A stretch of DNA of 64,000 nucleotides from Endozoicomonas numazuensis (GCF_000722635.1 NZ_JOKH01000001.1:788478-852477), one strand, 5' to 3'. Positions 1-8,150 are shown, numbered from the stretch's first letter. The notes: generated by a model not told the origin, from the sequence alone. Program-made: numbers and translations.

Positions 1-20
1 TTGTAACTGTTCTCATAGTA

Positions 21-437
21 TTGACTATAAGGTTAGTTGCTGCTGATGACCAAATTGAAATTTGTATATCTAGGCAGCAGTTGAATACAAATATTATTCA
101 ACAGCAACAGAACCCAATACAAGCAGAACAAGTAGCGGTATTTTTAGGACAGCAGGCAGCTAATCACGTTATTCCTGTTCTTATTCACGGAACTAATATG
201 CCGAATAACCAGCGAACAAATTATTTGGGCAAAATTTTTGTAGGGACAGTGCTTGTAGCCTCTACCATAATCATATTAGTTGGTGTAGGTCCTCTTGTGT
301 GGGGGGCAGTAGATATAGGTGATGGTTTAGAAGAAAAAGACGACACTGGCCTGATTACAATTGGCAGTAGCGGATTGATTATTGGCATATTAGGTATTAC
401 AGGAAGCGTCATTTATTTGATTTGTAAGTGTCGTTAA
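21..437 (+). CDS. Small predicted membrane protein, unknown function
   Basis: A 138-residue reading frame that opens with TTG at the very edge of the window, so the true start may lie upstream. The first 65 residues are polar and rich in Gln/Asn. Two hydrophobic segments follow, at about residues 72-96 and 112-134, separated by a short acidic loop, and the chain ends in a basic CKCR tail. That suggests a two-pass inner-membrane protein. I do not recognise the family. The stop codon is followed within 5 bases by an attC-like element, the arrangement expected of a gene in an integron cassette. Confidence 0.45.
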   Translation: MTIRLVAADDQIEICISRQQLNTNIIQQQQNPIQAEQVAVFLGQQAANHVIPVLIHGTNMPNNQRTNYLGKIFVGTVLVASTIIILVGVGPLVWGAVDIGDGLEEKDDTGLITIGSSGLIIGILGITGSVIYLICKCR

Positions 438-439
438 GA

Positions 440-536
440 GGCATAACGCTTGCATCAGGTGCGCCTCCGGCGTCACCTGGATTTACTTGATACTTATTGA
501 GCCTTCTCCCCAGCTTACTGCCAAAACAGTAAGCTG
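440..536 (+). repeat. attC-like element plus hairpin, copy A
   Basis: Directly after the upstream stop codon comes GGCATAACGC, which resembles the inverse core of an integron attC site. It is followed by an imperfect hairpin, CAGGTGCGCC facing GGCGTCACCTG with one unpaired base, a typical attC trait. Then comes a ~57-base sequence shared with copy B (about 1899-1956, one difference seen), which ends in a perfect 11-bp stem, CCAGCTTACTG/CAGTAAGCTGG. No intact right-hand core (GTTRRRY) was found at this copy, so it would be a degenerate site. Confidence 0.45.
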
Positions 537-540
537 GAAG

Positions 541-1153
541 GCGACGAAACCAAAAAGGAGAAGACCCAGAGCCGCTTATTACATGTTAAAAACAGGGAGC
601 GTTTTCGATGAAGCACGACTCTTAAACGGGTAAGTCGCCACAGGCAGTAAGCTCGACGCCTAACTGGTCATTATCGCGAAAATTATGGCTACAACCGTCC
701 CAACAGATGAATGGTCCGCGAGGCCGAGAGTGTTGCAGGTATTTCAACAGCGCGAACCCGGTTTTTTGATTAGATGCTGCCTGTGTGCGCAACAAGAGAA
801 CTTAGCAAGATCGTTTACACCTGAGCTGAGCCTGAAACTAACTGGACGACACGAAGCATCTTATTTGAATAGTGCCAACAAGGGTTAACCGATAAATGTC
901 TCGGCTTTGGCATCCTGCGTCGCTCTATCGACTATGTCCATATAGTCGTAGTGCCCCTGAGGTTAACAGGAGTAAACCATCAGGCAGTGGTGAGACCACA
1001 GTAAGAGAGCCTCAATATGTGTTTGCTGTAAACGATTGATTTAACAGCGGATCATGACAGAACGAAGTTAATGGCTCTTGCTAAGTTATTTTTTATTGGC
1101 TCCTGCTGCCAAGGGTACTGTTTTTACTCTTGACACCGAGTTGGCTCATATGT
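541..1153. other. Stretch with no convincing gene
   Basis: The only frame of note (685-888, 67 codons) has no recognisable domain, no clear ribosome binding site and an unusual composition, so I do not call it. A GCCTAAC heptamer at 658-664 matches the integron inverse-core pattern, but no hairpin was found beside it. The stretch may be a decayed cassette or intron. Confidence 0.4.
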
Positions 1154-1162
1154 GTTAGGTGC
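1154..1162 (+). other. Integron-type core site (GTTAGGTGC) upstream of the toxin-antitoxin pair
   Basis: GTTAGGT fits the attC/attI core consensus GTTRRRY. The nine bases GTTAGGTGC are the exact reverse complement of GCACCTAAC at 1858-1866, just after the toxin stop codon. This is how the two ends of one gene cassette should look, with the toxin-antitoxin pair between them. Confidence 0.5.
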
Positions 1163-1216
1163 GTTGTTTGACCGGATGGCATTTAGCAACCATTATGAAA
1201 TTTTGGGAGGCACATA

Positions 1217-1459
1217 ATGCCAGCAATTACGGTTAAAAACATACCTGAAACTCTTTATAACAGGCTCAAAGAAGCAGCCTCTGTCCACCACAGAAGCATA
1301 AATAGTGAGCTAATTCATTGCCTTGAGCAAATGCTCTTGCCTAAACGGGTAAACCCCCATGAGCACTTGCAGCGTGCCAGGGAACTACGCAAAGGAATTG
1401 ATACCAACTTGGTTGATATTGAAAGTATCCAAGATGCAATTAATGAAGGCAGAGCATGA
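1217..1459 (+). CDS. Ribbon-helix-helix antitoxin (FitA/VapB type)
   Basis: An 80-residue protein beginning with the pattern of Arc/FitA-type ribbon-helix-helix proteins: a beta strand (ITVKNIPETLYNRL) and then two helices. This domain binds the operon promoter as a dimer, and the variable C-terminal part (about residues 50-80) normally wraps the partner PIN toxin. GGGAGG lies 7 bases before the ATG. The stop codon overlaps the toxin start (ATGA at 1456-1459), so the pair is a translationally coupled operon. Because the toxin is interrupted, the antitoxin may now be an orphan DNA-binding protein. Flanking attC-like motifs suggest it arrived as a cassette. Confidence 0.8.
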   Translation: MPAITVKNIPETLYNRLKEAASVHHRSINSELIHCLEQMLLPKRVNPHEHLQRARELRKGIDTNLVDIESIQDAINEGRA

Positions 1460-1857
1460 TTATTGTCGACACTAACGTACTTGTTTATCTGTACTTGCCA
1501 ACGAAATATACCCCACATGCGTAAAAACTTCTTGAGATTGATCCGGTATGGGTTGCTCCTCACCTCTGGCGTAGCGAATTTAGAAATGTTTTAGCTCTGT
1601 ATTTGAGAAAAAAACTCATTACCTACGACAAGTCTCTTCAGATACAGAATGAAGCTGAAACATTAATGGCTGGCAATGAATACGATATTAAGTCTCTGAA
1701 TGTATTATCACTTGTAAATCAGAGTAACTGCTCAGCATACGACTGTGAATATGTGTCGTTAGCTATGAATCTTGGAACAAAACTGTTCACCATGGATAAA
1801 AAAGTGATTTCTGAATTTCCTCTCGTCGCAGAACCATTACGTGATGTAGAGTTGTGA
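1456..1857 (+). pseudogene. PIN-domain ribonuclease toxin (VapC/FitB type) with an in-frame stop
   Basis: Starting at the ATG that overlaps the antitoxin stop, the frame reads MIIVDTNVLVYLYL, the classic PIN N-terminus with its first metal-binding Asp. It then hits TAA at 1522-1524 (codon 23). The same frame continues without shift through KLLEIDPVWVAPHLWRSEF (second acidic site) and a C-terminal part with DCEYVSLAMNLGTKLFTMDK (third acidic cluster) to TGA at 1855. A single G-to-T change of a GAA codon would explain the stop. All catalytic regions are still readable, so the inactivation looks recent. An alternative start (TTG 1603) would lack the catalytic N-terminus. Confidence 0.8.
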
Positions 1858-1956
1858 GCACCTAACGCCTAAATCAGCCGCGCCGTAGGCGTCACATGGA
1901 TTTACTTGATACTTATTGAGCCTTCTCCCCAGCTTACTACCAAAACAGTAAGCTGG
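1858..1956 (+). repeat. attC-like element plus hairpin, copy B
   Basis: GCACCTAACGCCT follows the toxin stop codon. ACCTAAC matches the RYYYAAC inverse core, and the next bases (AAATCAGCCGCGCC) resemble the left arm of common attC sites. From about 1899 the sequence repeats copy A, including the 11-bp hairpin arms. The similarity to copy A ends at the left edge of the insertion sequence that starts at about 1955, so that element landed at the hairpin. Confidence 0.5.
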
Positions 1957-2927
1957 GGCTAAGTTGCCTTTATCTGTTGTTTGAACCAATGTTCTGCGAT
2001 TTTTTCAAAAAGCCGTTCACCCGTTAATTCGGCAGCCTCTGTCAAGAGCCGCCGCCAGCCCAGATAATGTTTCAAATATTTGGTTGCAATTCCGTGAAAA
2101 GCACCATAAATCCCCCTTTTCAAGTGGCTGTGGTAAGCATTCACATGCTGGATATGGAAAACACCTTCGATCACGTGTTGTCCAGCCGATGTTACTAACT
2201 CTTTCAACGGCAGTTCCATATCTCTGGCCGGCTTTTCATGAGCCAGACTGACGTCAGCGCATAAAATAGCTTTTGAAGACAGATGACCTTTGAGGTGCTT
2301 TTGCATCTTCGAGGCACTTTCATCGCAGAGAATACCGTCAACGGTATGTGAGGAGCGGTCTCTTGCAACCAAAACGGGGATATTACGGCAATCCGTTTTT
2401 TTATCATTACCTCTTTATCTGGCGGGTCTTGGCAGTCCCGATCTCTGCCCTTTGAAAGACTCACGCAAAAAGGTTTCATCCAGTTCAACAATATCACCCA
2501 AATCATTTCCCTGGTCATTCTCCAGCACAGCAAGGAAGCGGTGTCGCCAGCGGAAAGATGTGTGTAGGGTGACGTAGTCGAGCTATGGGGGTTCCTGTTA
2601 ATGCATTAAATGTCTTATGGCATGACTTGCAACGGTAGCGTTGTCTTCCATCACTACAGCCCCAGCGCTTTATTTGATCACTTTTACAATGAGGGCAACT
2701 GGGTTGTTCAGAGAATTTCTGTTCAATGGCGGTACTCAGGTTCGGCTGATGAGTGGCTGCCTTAAGCTCTGGAGAAAGGGCTTTATTGAGAGTATTTTTC
2801 TGATGGCTGGTCAATGTCGAATAGCATCAAGAAATGCTTTGAAGAGAGCATATTGCATAACAGCATCCCTAAAAGTAGGAGGCTGCTGCATTATAGTTCA
2901 AACAACGGGTAAGGCGAACTTAGCCAC
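1955..2927 (-). mobile_element. Decayed insertion sequence, IS1595 family
   Basis: The ends are imperfect inverted repeats. The right side of the window reads (reverse complement) GTGGCTAAGTTCGCCTTA, the left side GGGGCTAAGTTGCCTTTA, and both run on into GTTGTTTGAAC. AGTAA flanks both outer edges, which may be what remains of the 8-bp duplication usual for this family. The element is about 970 bp and carries one disrupted transposase gene on the minus strand whose stop codon lies inside the inverted repeat. The internal damage suggests it can no longer move by itself. Confidence 0.75.
1959..2814 (-). pseudogene. IS1595-type DDE transposase, disrupted
   Basis: Read leftward from 2814, the N-terminus has a zinc ribbon with two Cys pairs (CPHCKSDQIKRWG then YRCKSCHKTFNALTGT), as in ISXO2-like transposases. 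After RLRHP the reading frame changes and about 30 residues expected in the family are missing, so there was an internal deletion with a frameshift near 2550-2570. The chain resumes as FRWRHRFL and the DDE core (VELDETFLRES). It then meets an in-frame TAA at 2415-2417 and continues through PVLVARDRS and a His/Asn-rich segment (QHVNAYHSHLK) to the end. With one deletion and one nonsense codon it is not functional. Confidence 0.85.
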
Positions 2928-3035
2928 AGTAATGGTTGGAACCGAAGAAAAGAGGCCCTTTGAACAACGAAGAAGAATCCGACATCTTCTGCTTGTGGTA
3001 TTCTTCCCCCATACTTCCCTATTGCTTACTTTCCC

Positions 3036-4214
3036 ATGACAAATTCCATTCTTGGTACGCTTTCACCCAGTGTTTTTCTGCAAAACTACTGGCAAAAGAA
3101 GCCCCTGCTGATTCGAAATGCCATCCCTGACTTTCAGTCTCCCCTTTCTGCTAACGAGCTGGCAGGACTGGCTCTGGAAGAAGACGTTGAATCCCGTATC
3201 GTTCTGGAAAAAGGTCAGAAACAAGAAGAAGGGCCGTGGCAACTGAAAAGAGGCCCATTCAATGAAGCTGATTTTTCCCGCCTTCCTCCCAGTCACTGGA
3301 CACTGCTGGTACAGGCTGTAGACCACTGGGTTCCTGATGTTCACTCGCTGCTGGAACACTTCGATTTTTTGCCTTCCTGGCGGCTGGAAGACATTATGAT
3401 CAGCTATGCAACAGATGGTGGATCAGTGGGCCCTCATTACGATCATTTTGATGTTTTCCTGATTCAGGCTGAAGGCAAAAGACGTTGGCAGGTTGGCGCG
3501 GTCTATGACGCCTCTTCACCCAAACTGGAAGACACTGAGCTTCACATTCTGTCAGAGTTTGAAGTTCTGGAAGATTATGTCCTTGAACCAGGCGACATGC
3601 TCTACCTGCCACCGGGTGTGGGTCATCATGGTGCTGCCGAAGGCGAATGCATGACTATTTCCGTAGGCTTCCGGGCTCCCAGTCATCGCGAGATTCTGAT
3701 GCAGTTTACCGACTTCATTGCGGATCAGTTACCAGAAAGCCTCCGCTACTCAGACCCTGATCAGGCTTTACCCAAACAAAAGGGAGAGATTGATGAAAAA
3801 GCTCTGGATCGACTCCAGCAAATCCTGAAGGAGCATATAGAAGATCGCTCAATGCTAGCGGAATGGTTTGGTGAGATGATGACTCAACCCAAACATGAGC
3901 AGCCTGTAGAAGAGTCCTGGCAAAGCTGGGAAAACCTGACGGAAGAAGCTGAAGGCGTTGAACTGGTGCTTAATGAAGGCTCAAGGCTGGCATTCAGGGA
4001 AGAAAAAGACACGTTAATGCTCTTTGCCGATGGAGATTCTTTTGAGTGTTACTCAGCCACGTCTCGACAGTTAGCTCAAGAGTTATGCCAGACTTCACAA
4101 CTGGACTCTGCCCAGTGGAGCTCAATTGAGGATGAAGAAGGTAAAGAGCTATTGCTCAAGTTGATTAACGCAGGCTGTATTTATCCGTTTTTCGATGAAG
4201 AAAATGACCTGTAG
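3036..4214 (+). CDS. roxA: Ribosomal protein uL16 arginine hydroxylase (cupin/JmjC)
   Basis: A 392-residue member of the YcfD/RoxA family, Fe(II)- and 2-oxoglutarate-dependent oxygenases that hydroxylate an arginine of ribosomal protein L16. The JmjC-type fold spans about residues 95-215. The metal triad is visible as HYD (His134, Asp136) in GPHYDHFDVF and His197 in PPGVGHHGA. The C-terminal half (about 220-392) corresponds to the dimerisation and winged-helix regions of the family, and the length matches. No strong Shine-Dalgarno precedes the ATG, but the protein aligns naturally from it (MTNSILG). It stands alone between IS remnants. Confidence 0.9.
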   Translation: MTNSILGTLSPSVFLQNYWQKKPLLIRNAIPDFQSPLSANELAGLALEEDVESRIVLEKGQKQEEGPWQLKRGPFNEADFSRLPPSHWTLLVQAVDHWVPDVHSLLEHFDFLPSWRLEDIMISYATDGGSVGPHYDHFDVFLIQAEGKRRWQVGAVYDASSPKLEDTELHILSEFEVLEDYVLEPGDMLYLPPGVGHHGAAEGECMTISVGFRAPSHREILMQFTDFIADQLPESLRYSDPDQALPKQKGEIDEKALDRLQQILKEHIEDRSMLAEWFGEMMTQPKHEQPVEESWQSWENLTEEAEGVELVLNEGSRLAFREEKDTLMLFADGDSFECYSATSRQLAQELCQTSQLDSAQWSSIEDEEGKELLLKLINAGCIYPFFDEENDL

Positions 4215-4252
4215 ATAAGAGGAAGCAATAGCTTCCCTTGTTCAACCTAAAT

Positions 4253-4708
4253 TCAGCAGTTGACCGCTTTCACTTTTCTGTAAGCCTTGGCATTCAAGCC
4301 ATAGCACATCAATGACCACTCACCTTTTGAGTGAACGGATGTACGGTCTGCGACATACCCGCATTCACACGTCCATAACCGGATATTTAGAAGCATTTCC
4401 TCTTGCTTGCGGCCACAGCAGGAACAGGTTTACGAGGAAGCAAACCACTGGTCGATCTTCACCAGATGGTTACCCGTCTGTTTCGCTTTGTAGTCGAGCT
4501 TTGCTACAAGGGAGTGCCACCCTGCATCAGCTATGGATCGGGAAAAACAATGATTCTTGAACATGTTTTTGACCTTCAGCGTCTCTACAATCAACGCTTT
4601 GTTTTCGTCAATGAGTTGTCTGGAAAGTTTGTGCTGAAAGTCATTGCGGGCAAAGGCTATACGCTCATGCGCCTTTGTTACGAGTAATCGGGCTTTGACT
4701 CTAGCTTT
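4253..4708 (-). pseudogene. TnpB (IS200/IS605 family) C-terminal remnant
   Basis: On the minus strand the translation reads KARLLVTKAHERIAFARNDF, then HKLSRQLIDENKALIVETL, then SIADAGWHSLVAKLDYKAK and IDQWFASS. These are hallmark blocks of RuvC-like TnpB proteins. The zinc-finger block (TCSCCGRKQEE ... WTCECGYVADR) follows, but it is separated by an in-frame TAA at 4430-4432, and a TGA at 4709-4711 closes the frame upstream. The N-terminal half is missing and the end differs from the usual DVNAA motif. This is a dead fragment about 150 codons long. No partner tnpA or clear element end was found. Confidence 0.8.
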
Positions 4709-4711
4709 TCA

Positions 4712-5044
4712 AGGTTCATTCCAACATCCAGTTGTTGAAAAGCATTCTGACCAACATGGCTGCACCCTACAGCCAATACAATTATTCTCTTCATCCTGCT
4801 CACTCTTTAATCACACTGACTTTCAGTCCAGGAGCCTGTCGGACTTAAGACACTTTCGACCTGAAATCCAGAAAGAGCAGCCAAGCGTTATACCCCATAC
4901 CGCTCGTACTGAGTCTGACGGCAACTACTCGTCCCACCCGAAGGGCAAAACAAAAAGGTGGCACCTCAGCAACTGGAAATCTTTTCAATATCCACTACTT
5001 TGAGGTATCACTCAGAATTATATTTATAAGGAAGATATTTACTT
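4712..5044. other. Intergenic stretch with dispersed-repeat fragments
   Basis: No gene is supported here. AGGAGCCTGTCGGACTTA at 4830-4847 recurs with small changes at 13041 and 13952. AAGCGTTATACCCCATACCG, followed by CTCGTACTGAG, near 4885-4915 recurs beside the palindromic repeat at 56295-56325. The last 15 bases carry the ribosome binding site (AAGGAAG) of the next gene. Confidence 0.5.
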
Positions 5045-5722
5045 ATGTTTCAGGACTCCCTCCATACATTGTGCTGTCAGTTATCTCAGCAGTACTCCAG
5101 GGAATTAACCGAAGATGAAATAATAAGATCGATTCACATTTATAAATTTCCAACCATTTTAGGCAGCATCTGGTCTTTTACCGGTCACTTTTATAAGTGG
5201 CCACAGACTTTATTAACCCGTGATGATCTTCCGGAATCGACCAGAACCTCTTTGGAAGAAAATTTACAGGATGAATTAGGTCGTTGCGGAACAGCGCCTC
5301 ATACCCAAATGTTTATGGATATGGCTAAAAGCATGGGTGTCACTTTGGATGGCTCTCAGCCGCCAGGCCCCTTGATGGCGCAAACACTGAAGAATGCGAA
5401 AGAATTACCGGTCAATAGAGCCATTGGTGCTTTTTTTGCCAATGAGTCACAATCCAAGTGGGGGGGCTTTATCAACGTTTTTTCGAATCAGCCCGGTATC
5501 AATATGGAGTTTTTCAACATTCACGCCCGTGAAACCCAACACACTCAATCACTGCTCAACGGGGTTATTGAAGACGACATCACCGACTTGCTCAGTGGTG
5601 TCATAGCGTTTTCAAAATCCAGAGCTACTTTTATGAATTCAATACGGAGCCTGATCACAAAGCCTGTAGCTCCCTTAAAAGAGAGCAACATCCCACTTTA
5701 TACAGAACAACTCAATTATTGA
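5045..5722 (+). CDS. Haem-oxygenase-like di-iron oxidase (iron-containing redox enzyme family), candidate
   Basis: A 225-residue, apparently all-helical protein. The segment EENLQDELGR...HTQMF (residues 71-90) resembles the conserved ENL-x-DE-x-G...H pattern of the iron-containing redox enzyme group (haem-oxygenase-like di-iron oxidases/oxygenases, relatives of UndA, BesC and SznF). Further possible ligands are Glu134 and the His160/Glu163/His166 cluster in FNIHARETQHT. These enzymes use two irons and O2 for oxidative C-C cleavage or N-oxygenation; the substrate cannot be read from this sequence. No signal peptide or membrane segment is seen. It has a good ribosome binding site (AAGGAAG, 11 bases before ATG) and is not in an obvious operon. 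A TenA/PqqC-like fold is the main alternative. Confidence 0.6.
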   Translation: MFQDSLHTLCCQLSQQYSRELTEDEIIRSIHIYKFPTILGSIWSFTGHFYKWPQTLLTRDDLPESTRTSLEENLQDELGRCGTAPHTQMFMDMAKSMGVTLDGSQPPGPLMAQTLKNAKELPVNRAIGAFFANESQSKWGGFINVFSNQPGINMEFFNIHARETQHTQSLLNGVIEDDITDLLSGVIAFSKSRATFMNSIRSLITKPVAPLKESNIPLYTEQLNY

Positions 5723-5782
5723 TGAAATCTACCTGCTCTTCTCAGTTTCTGGCGTAACAGATGAGCCTTGAGGTCGCGATGT

Positions 5783-6778
5783 TCACTGCTGTTTTTGCTT
5801 TTGCAGTTGCTCTGAATTTAACGCACTATCCTCATCTTCATTTTCTCCGGGCCTGGTGACATTTTCAGGATGGGTTTCTGTTGCACCAGGCTCTGACTCG
5901 CTACCCTTGGCTTTCTTCATTTTTTCCTGAGCGGATTCAGGCAGAGCATCGACGACGACCCTGGTGCGGTCAGACCGGTTCAAACCTTCATATGCTTCAA
6001 GCCTTACGGGTTTATGTCGAACCTCTTTCCACTGTTTTTCCCACTCGTTATCATGATCTCTCTCGCCTTCCTCATATTTATTGTCGCCCAACTTATCGGC
6101 TATCTGCTTAATGGTGCCTTTTAGCTCCGACAACTTATTAAAATCGTCCTCGGCCTTATAGTTTTCAAAGTTGGCTACCTCATGTTCTGCCAGCACCTTT
6201 TTAGCGGTATCCCATAACTCCTGAAAATCATCCCTCTCCATGAGTTTGTCGTCCCATGGAATAAGAGTGACAGGATCCTTACCAGGCAAGGCAATGGTCA
6301 CCTTTAGATCTTTAGGCGCATTTTTTGGATTATCCAGCGCTCCTTTAGCTCGCCCTAGCAGAGAGAACTCCTCATAACGATCGGAGACCTTTGCAGCTTC
6401 ATCCAGCTTCTCTTTCTGCTTGGCCTTAAGCTCATCCTCAGACATCGTTTCAATCTCTCTGGCTTCTCTGATCGCTTTGGCTTCAGCTGTCTCTTCTTCT
6501 TTTTCCTTCTTTACAGGGTTTTCAGACGATGCTTCTTGAGTGCGTTTGAGTCCGGGTGTTGTAGAGGGTGGAGTGGAATTCGTTTGCCTGTCAGTAATAG
6601 GAACATCAGGCGTCTGCTTTTTCTGAAGCTGACTCAGCTGTGGGTCAGGCGTCACTGGACCGGTGACTTTATGAATGGGTGTCTTCCCATCTGATGATAC
6701 CGGAGCATTGCCGCCAGAATCGCCTGCCGGCACCTGAATATGACTGTTTCTCCCTGTAACTTCCATACCACCGCTCAT
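5783..6778 (-). CDS. Disordered, highly charged protein; effector-like, unknown function
   Basis: 331 residues without Cys and with few hydrophobic runs. Residues 1-75 are Pro/Thr/Ser/Gly-rich, residues 85-135 are Lys/Glu-rich and likely coiled coil, a more folded part lies at about 140-230, and the tail is acidic and Gln-rich. Residues 78-93 hold KR, ten residues, then KKEK, which fits a bipartite nuclear localisation signal. No classical signal peptide or membrane segment is present. Such composition is common in type III/IV secreted effectors of host-associated bacteria, but no domain is recognised and secretion is only an inference. The gene stands alone. Confidence 0.55.
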   Translation of the reverse strand: MSGGMEVTGRNSHIQVPAGDSGGNAPVSSDGKTPIHKVTGPVTPDPQLSQLQKKQTPDVPITDRQTNSTPPSTTPGLKRTQEASSENPVKKEKEEETAEAKAIREAREIETMSEDELKAKQKEKLDEAAKVSDRYEEFSLLGRAKGALDNPKNAPKDLKVTIALPGKDPVTLIPWDDKLMERDDFQELWDTAKKVLAEHEVANFENYKAEDDFNKLSELKGTIKQIADKLGDNKYEEGERDHDNEWEKQWKEVRHKPVRLEAYEGLNRSDRTRVVVDALPESAQEKMKKAKGSESEPGATETHPENVTRPGENEDEDSALNSEQLQKQKQQ

Positions 6779-7474
6779 ATCTAGCTCCAGTACTGTGAAT
6801 AACCATGACTCGGATCATCGGCAGAGATCACCCTGAAATGAGTGGCCCCAGAAATTTTCTACTCATTGGCTGGCACTGACTGTCTTGGAGTTAGCTCAAC
6901 CACAGTTATGTTTTTCAACCTTTTTAACTGTGTTCCTGACCCAGTAATATCAGTTATTAGAGTCGTTACAGAACCAGAAAGGCTATTGCATTTTACAAGA
7001 TCGAGTAGGAGGCGGGGTTGCCCCCGCCGTCCTCTCACACCACCGGGCATACGGTTCCGTACCACGGCGGTTCCTGTAAATTCAGCTTTTGATGTAACAC
7101 GTCGCCTGCTGCCTAATAAACACCTAACCCAAGCTTCAGATTCTGTCTTCCACTCTTTCGGATTTAAAGGCCTCTTTCGAGCATCTGTTCTAAACAATCA
7201 GAGATCGCTTACTTCACTTTATTTACAAGTTGAACCCTTCAGCTTGCGGTAACAAACCTACTATGGCCTCTGCTGACTTCTGCCTCCCCATCTCAACACC
7301 TCACGATGTTGATAGCCAGTGGCAGGGATACAGATCTCCCGAGGTAATGCGCGTGACCTTCCCACTTATACCCGCCGCATCTACGTCCGCAGTTTCCGTG
7401 CAAGTATTGGGCTCTTGTGCCCTTTGGGTATTGAAGATATTGGCCTTCTTACTGTTAACTCCGCTTTGAAATGA

Positions 7475-7945
7475 CCTTCTTCCACCGGTTTGAGATGACC
7501 CATTTTCAGCAATACTTTTGACCCGCTTTCAACGGTTAAGTTCACTGTGTGTTTCAGGTTTATTTCTTGGCAGGAGTGCCTTTGAGTAACCCAGCTTTGC
7601 GCTTCTCTTTCAAGCGGTAACTTTCACCTTTGATATTGAGAGTCGTCGCGTGATGCAACAACCGATCAAGTATCGCTGTAGCTATAGCTTGACCACCAAA
7701 GATTTCACCCCAATCAACAAAGCTTTTATTCGAGGTCAGGATGATGCTTGCCTTTTCGTAACGGCGAGTCACGAGCCGGAAGAACAGGCTGGCCTCATCC
7801 TGATCCATGGGAAGGTAGCCAATTTCATCCAGTACCAGTAGCTTTGGATACATCAGTTGCTGCATCTGCCTTTCAAGCCGGTTTTCCTGTTGCGCTTTTT
7901 TTTAGTGTCGTCATCAGCTTGTCCAGACTCATAAATGTTCGTCGG
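7475..7945 (-). mobile_element. IS21-family fragment inside the intron relic
   Basis: This segment holds the 3' part of istB plus ~85 bases resembling an IS21 right end (GGGTCAAAAGTATTGC and GGTCATCTCAAACC-like text on the minus strand). Intron sequence resumes on both sides. istA and the first half of istB are absent. The boundaries are approximate. Confidence 0.6.
7560..7945 (-). pseudogene. istB-like ATPase, truncated and frameshifted
   Basis: The C-terminal half of an IS21 helper ATPase is readable: [20 protein letters not shown] (Walker B), then [20 protein letters not shown] and LDRLLHHATTLNIKGESYRL. Upstream on the minus strand, [11 protein letters not shown] is in another frame. The two frames meet at a run of eight A (7898-7905), and one more A would join them, so a homopolymer slip broke the gene. 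The Walker A region is missing altogether. Confidence 0.75.
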
Positions 7946-8150
7946 GCCAGTGTTTTGCCTTCAGCTTTCTTCAGATTCCACCTCACGATGGACACCCTTG
8001 CCGTTCGGCTAATCGTTCCCCTCGCCTAAAGCGCCTACTGTTGGTGCCGGGTCGATAGAGGACTTTCACCTCCAAGTCATCCAGCCGCCACCATGCGCAC
8101 TGGAACAGCGCCAGTTGGCGCTACGCGCCATACTCGGCGCACCAATAAGA

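Larger units (their letters stand above)
7000..8100 (-). mobile_element. Group II intron relic, reverse-transcriptase gene deleted
   Basis: On the minus strand the 5' end GTGCGC starts at 8100 and is followed by typical bacterial group II intron text: TTGGAGGTGAAAGTCCTC near 8063-8080, GGCAAGGGTGTCC near 7986-7998, and AGAAGTCAGCAGAGGCCATA near 7262-7285. The 3' end carries GAACCGTATGCCCGGTGGTG (7040s) and the GC-rich hairpin GGCGGGGGCAACCCCGCC, ending with CCTACTCGAT at 7000. Only ~150 bases lie where the ~1.3-kb maturase gene should be. An IS21 fragment (7475-7945) interrupts the 5' half. It sits ~50 bp downstream of the groEL terminator. Exact ends are by pattern recognition. Confidence 0.75.

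Noticed and set aside
685-888. A 67-codon plus-strand frame
   Set aside because: No ribosome binding site, no recognisable pattern and no neighbours that support it; kept only as part of an unassigned stretch.
2290-3039. Plus-strand frames across the IS element
   Set aside because: They run antisense to a recognisable transposase and show no domain.
4312-5003. Plus-strand frames between roxA and the oxidase gene
   Set aside because: The region is explained by the minus-strand TnpB remnant and dispersed repeats.
6842-7469. Several 80-140 codon frames between 6842 and 7469
   Set aside because: The sequence is explained as non-coding group II intron RNA on the minus strand.
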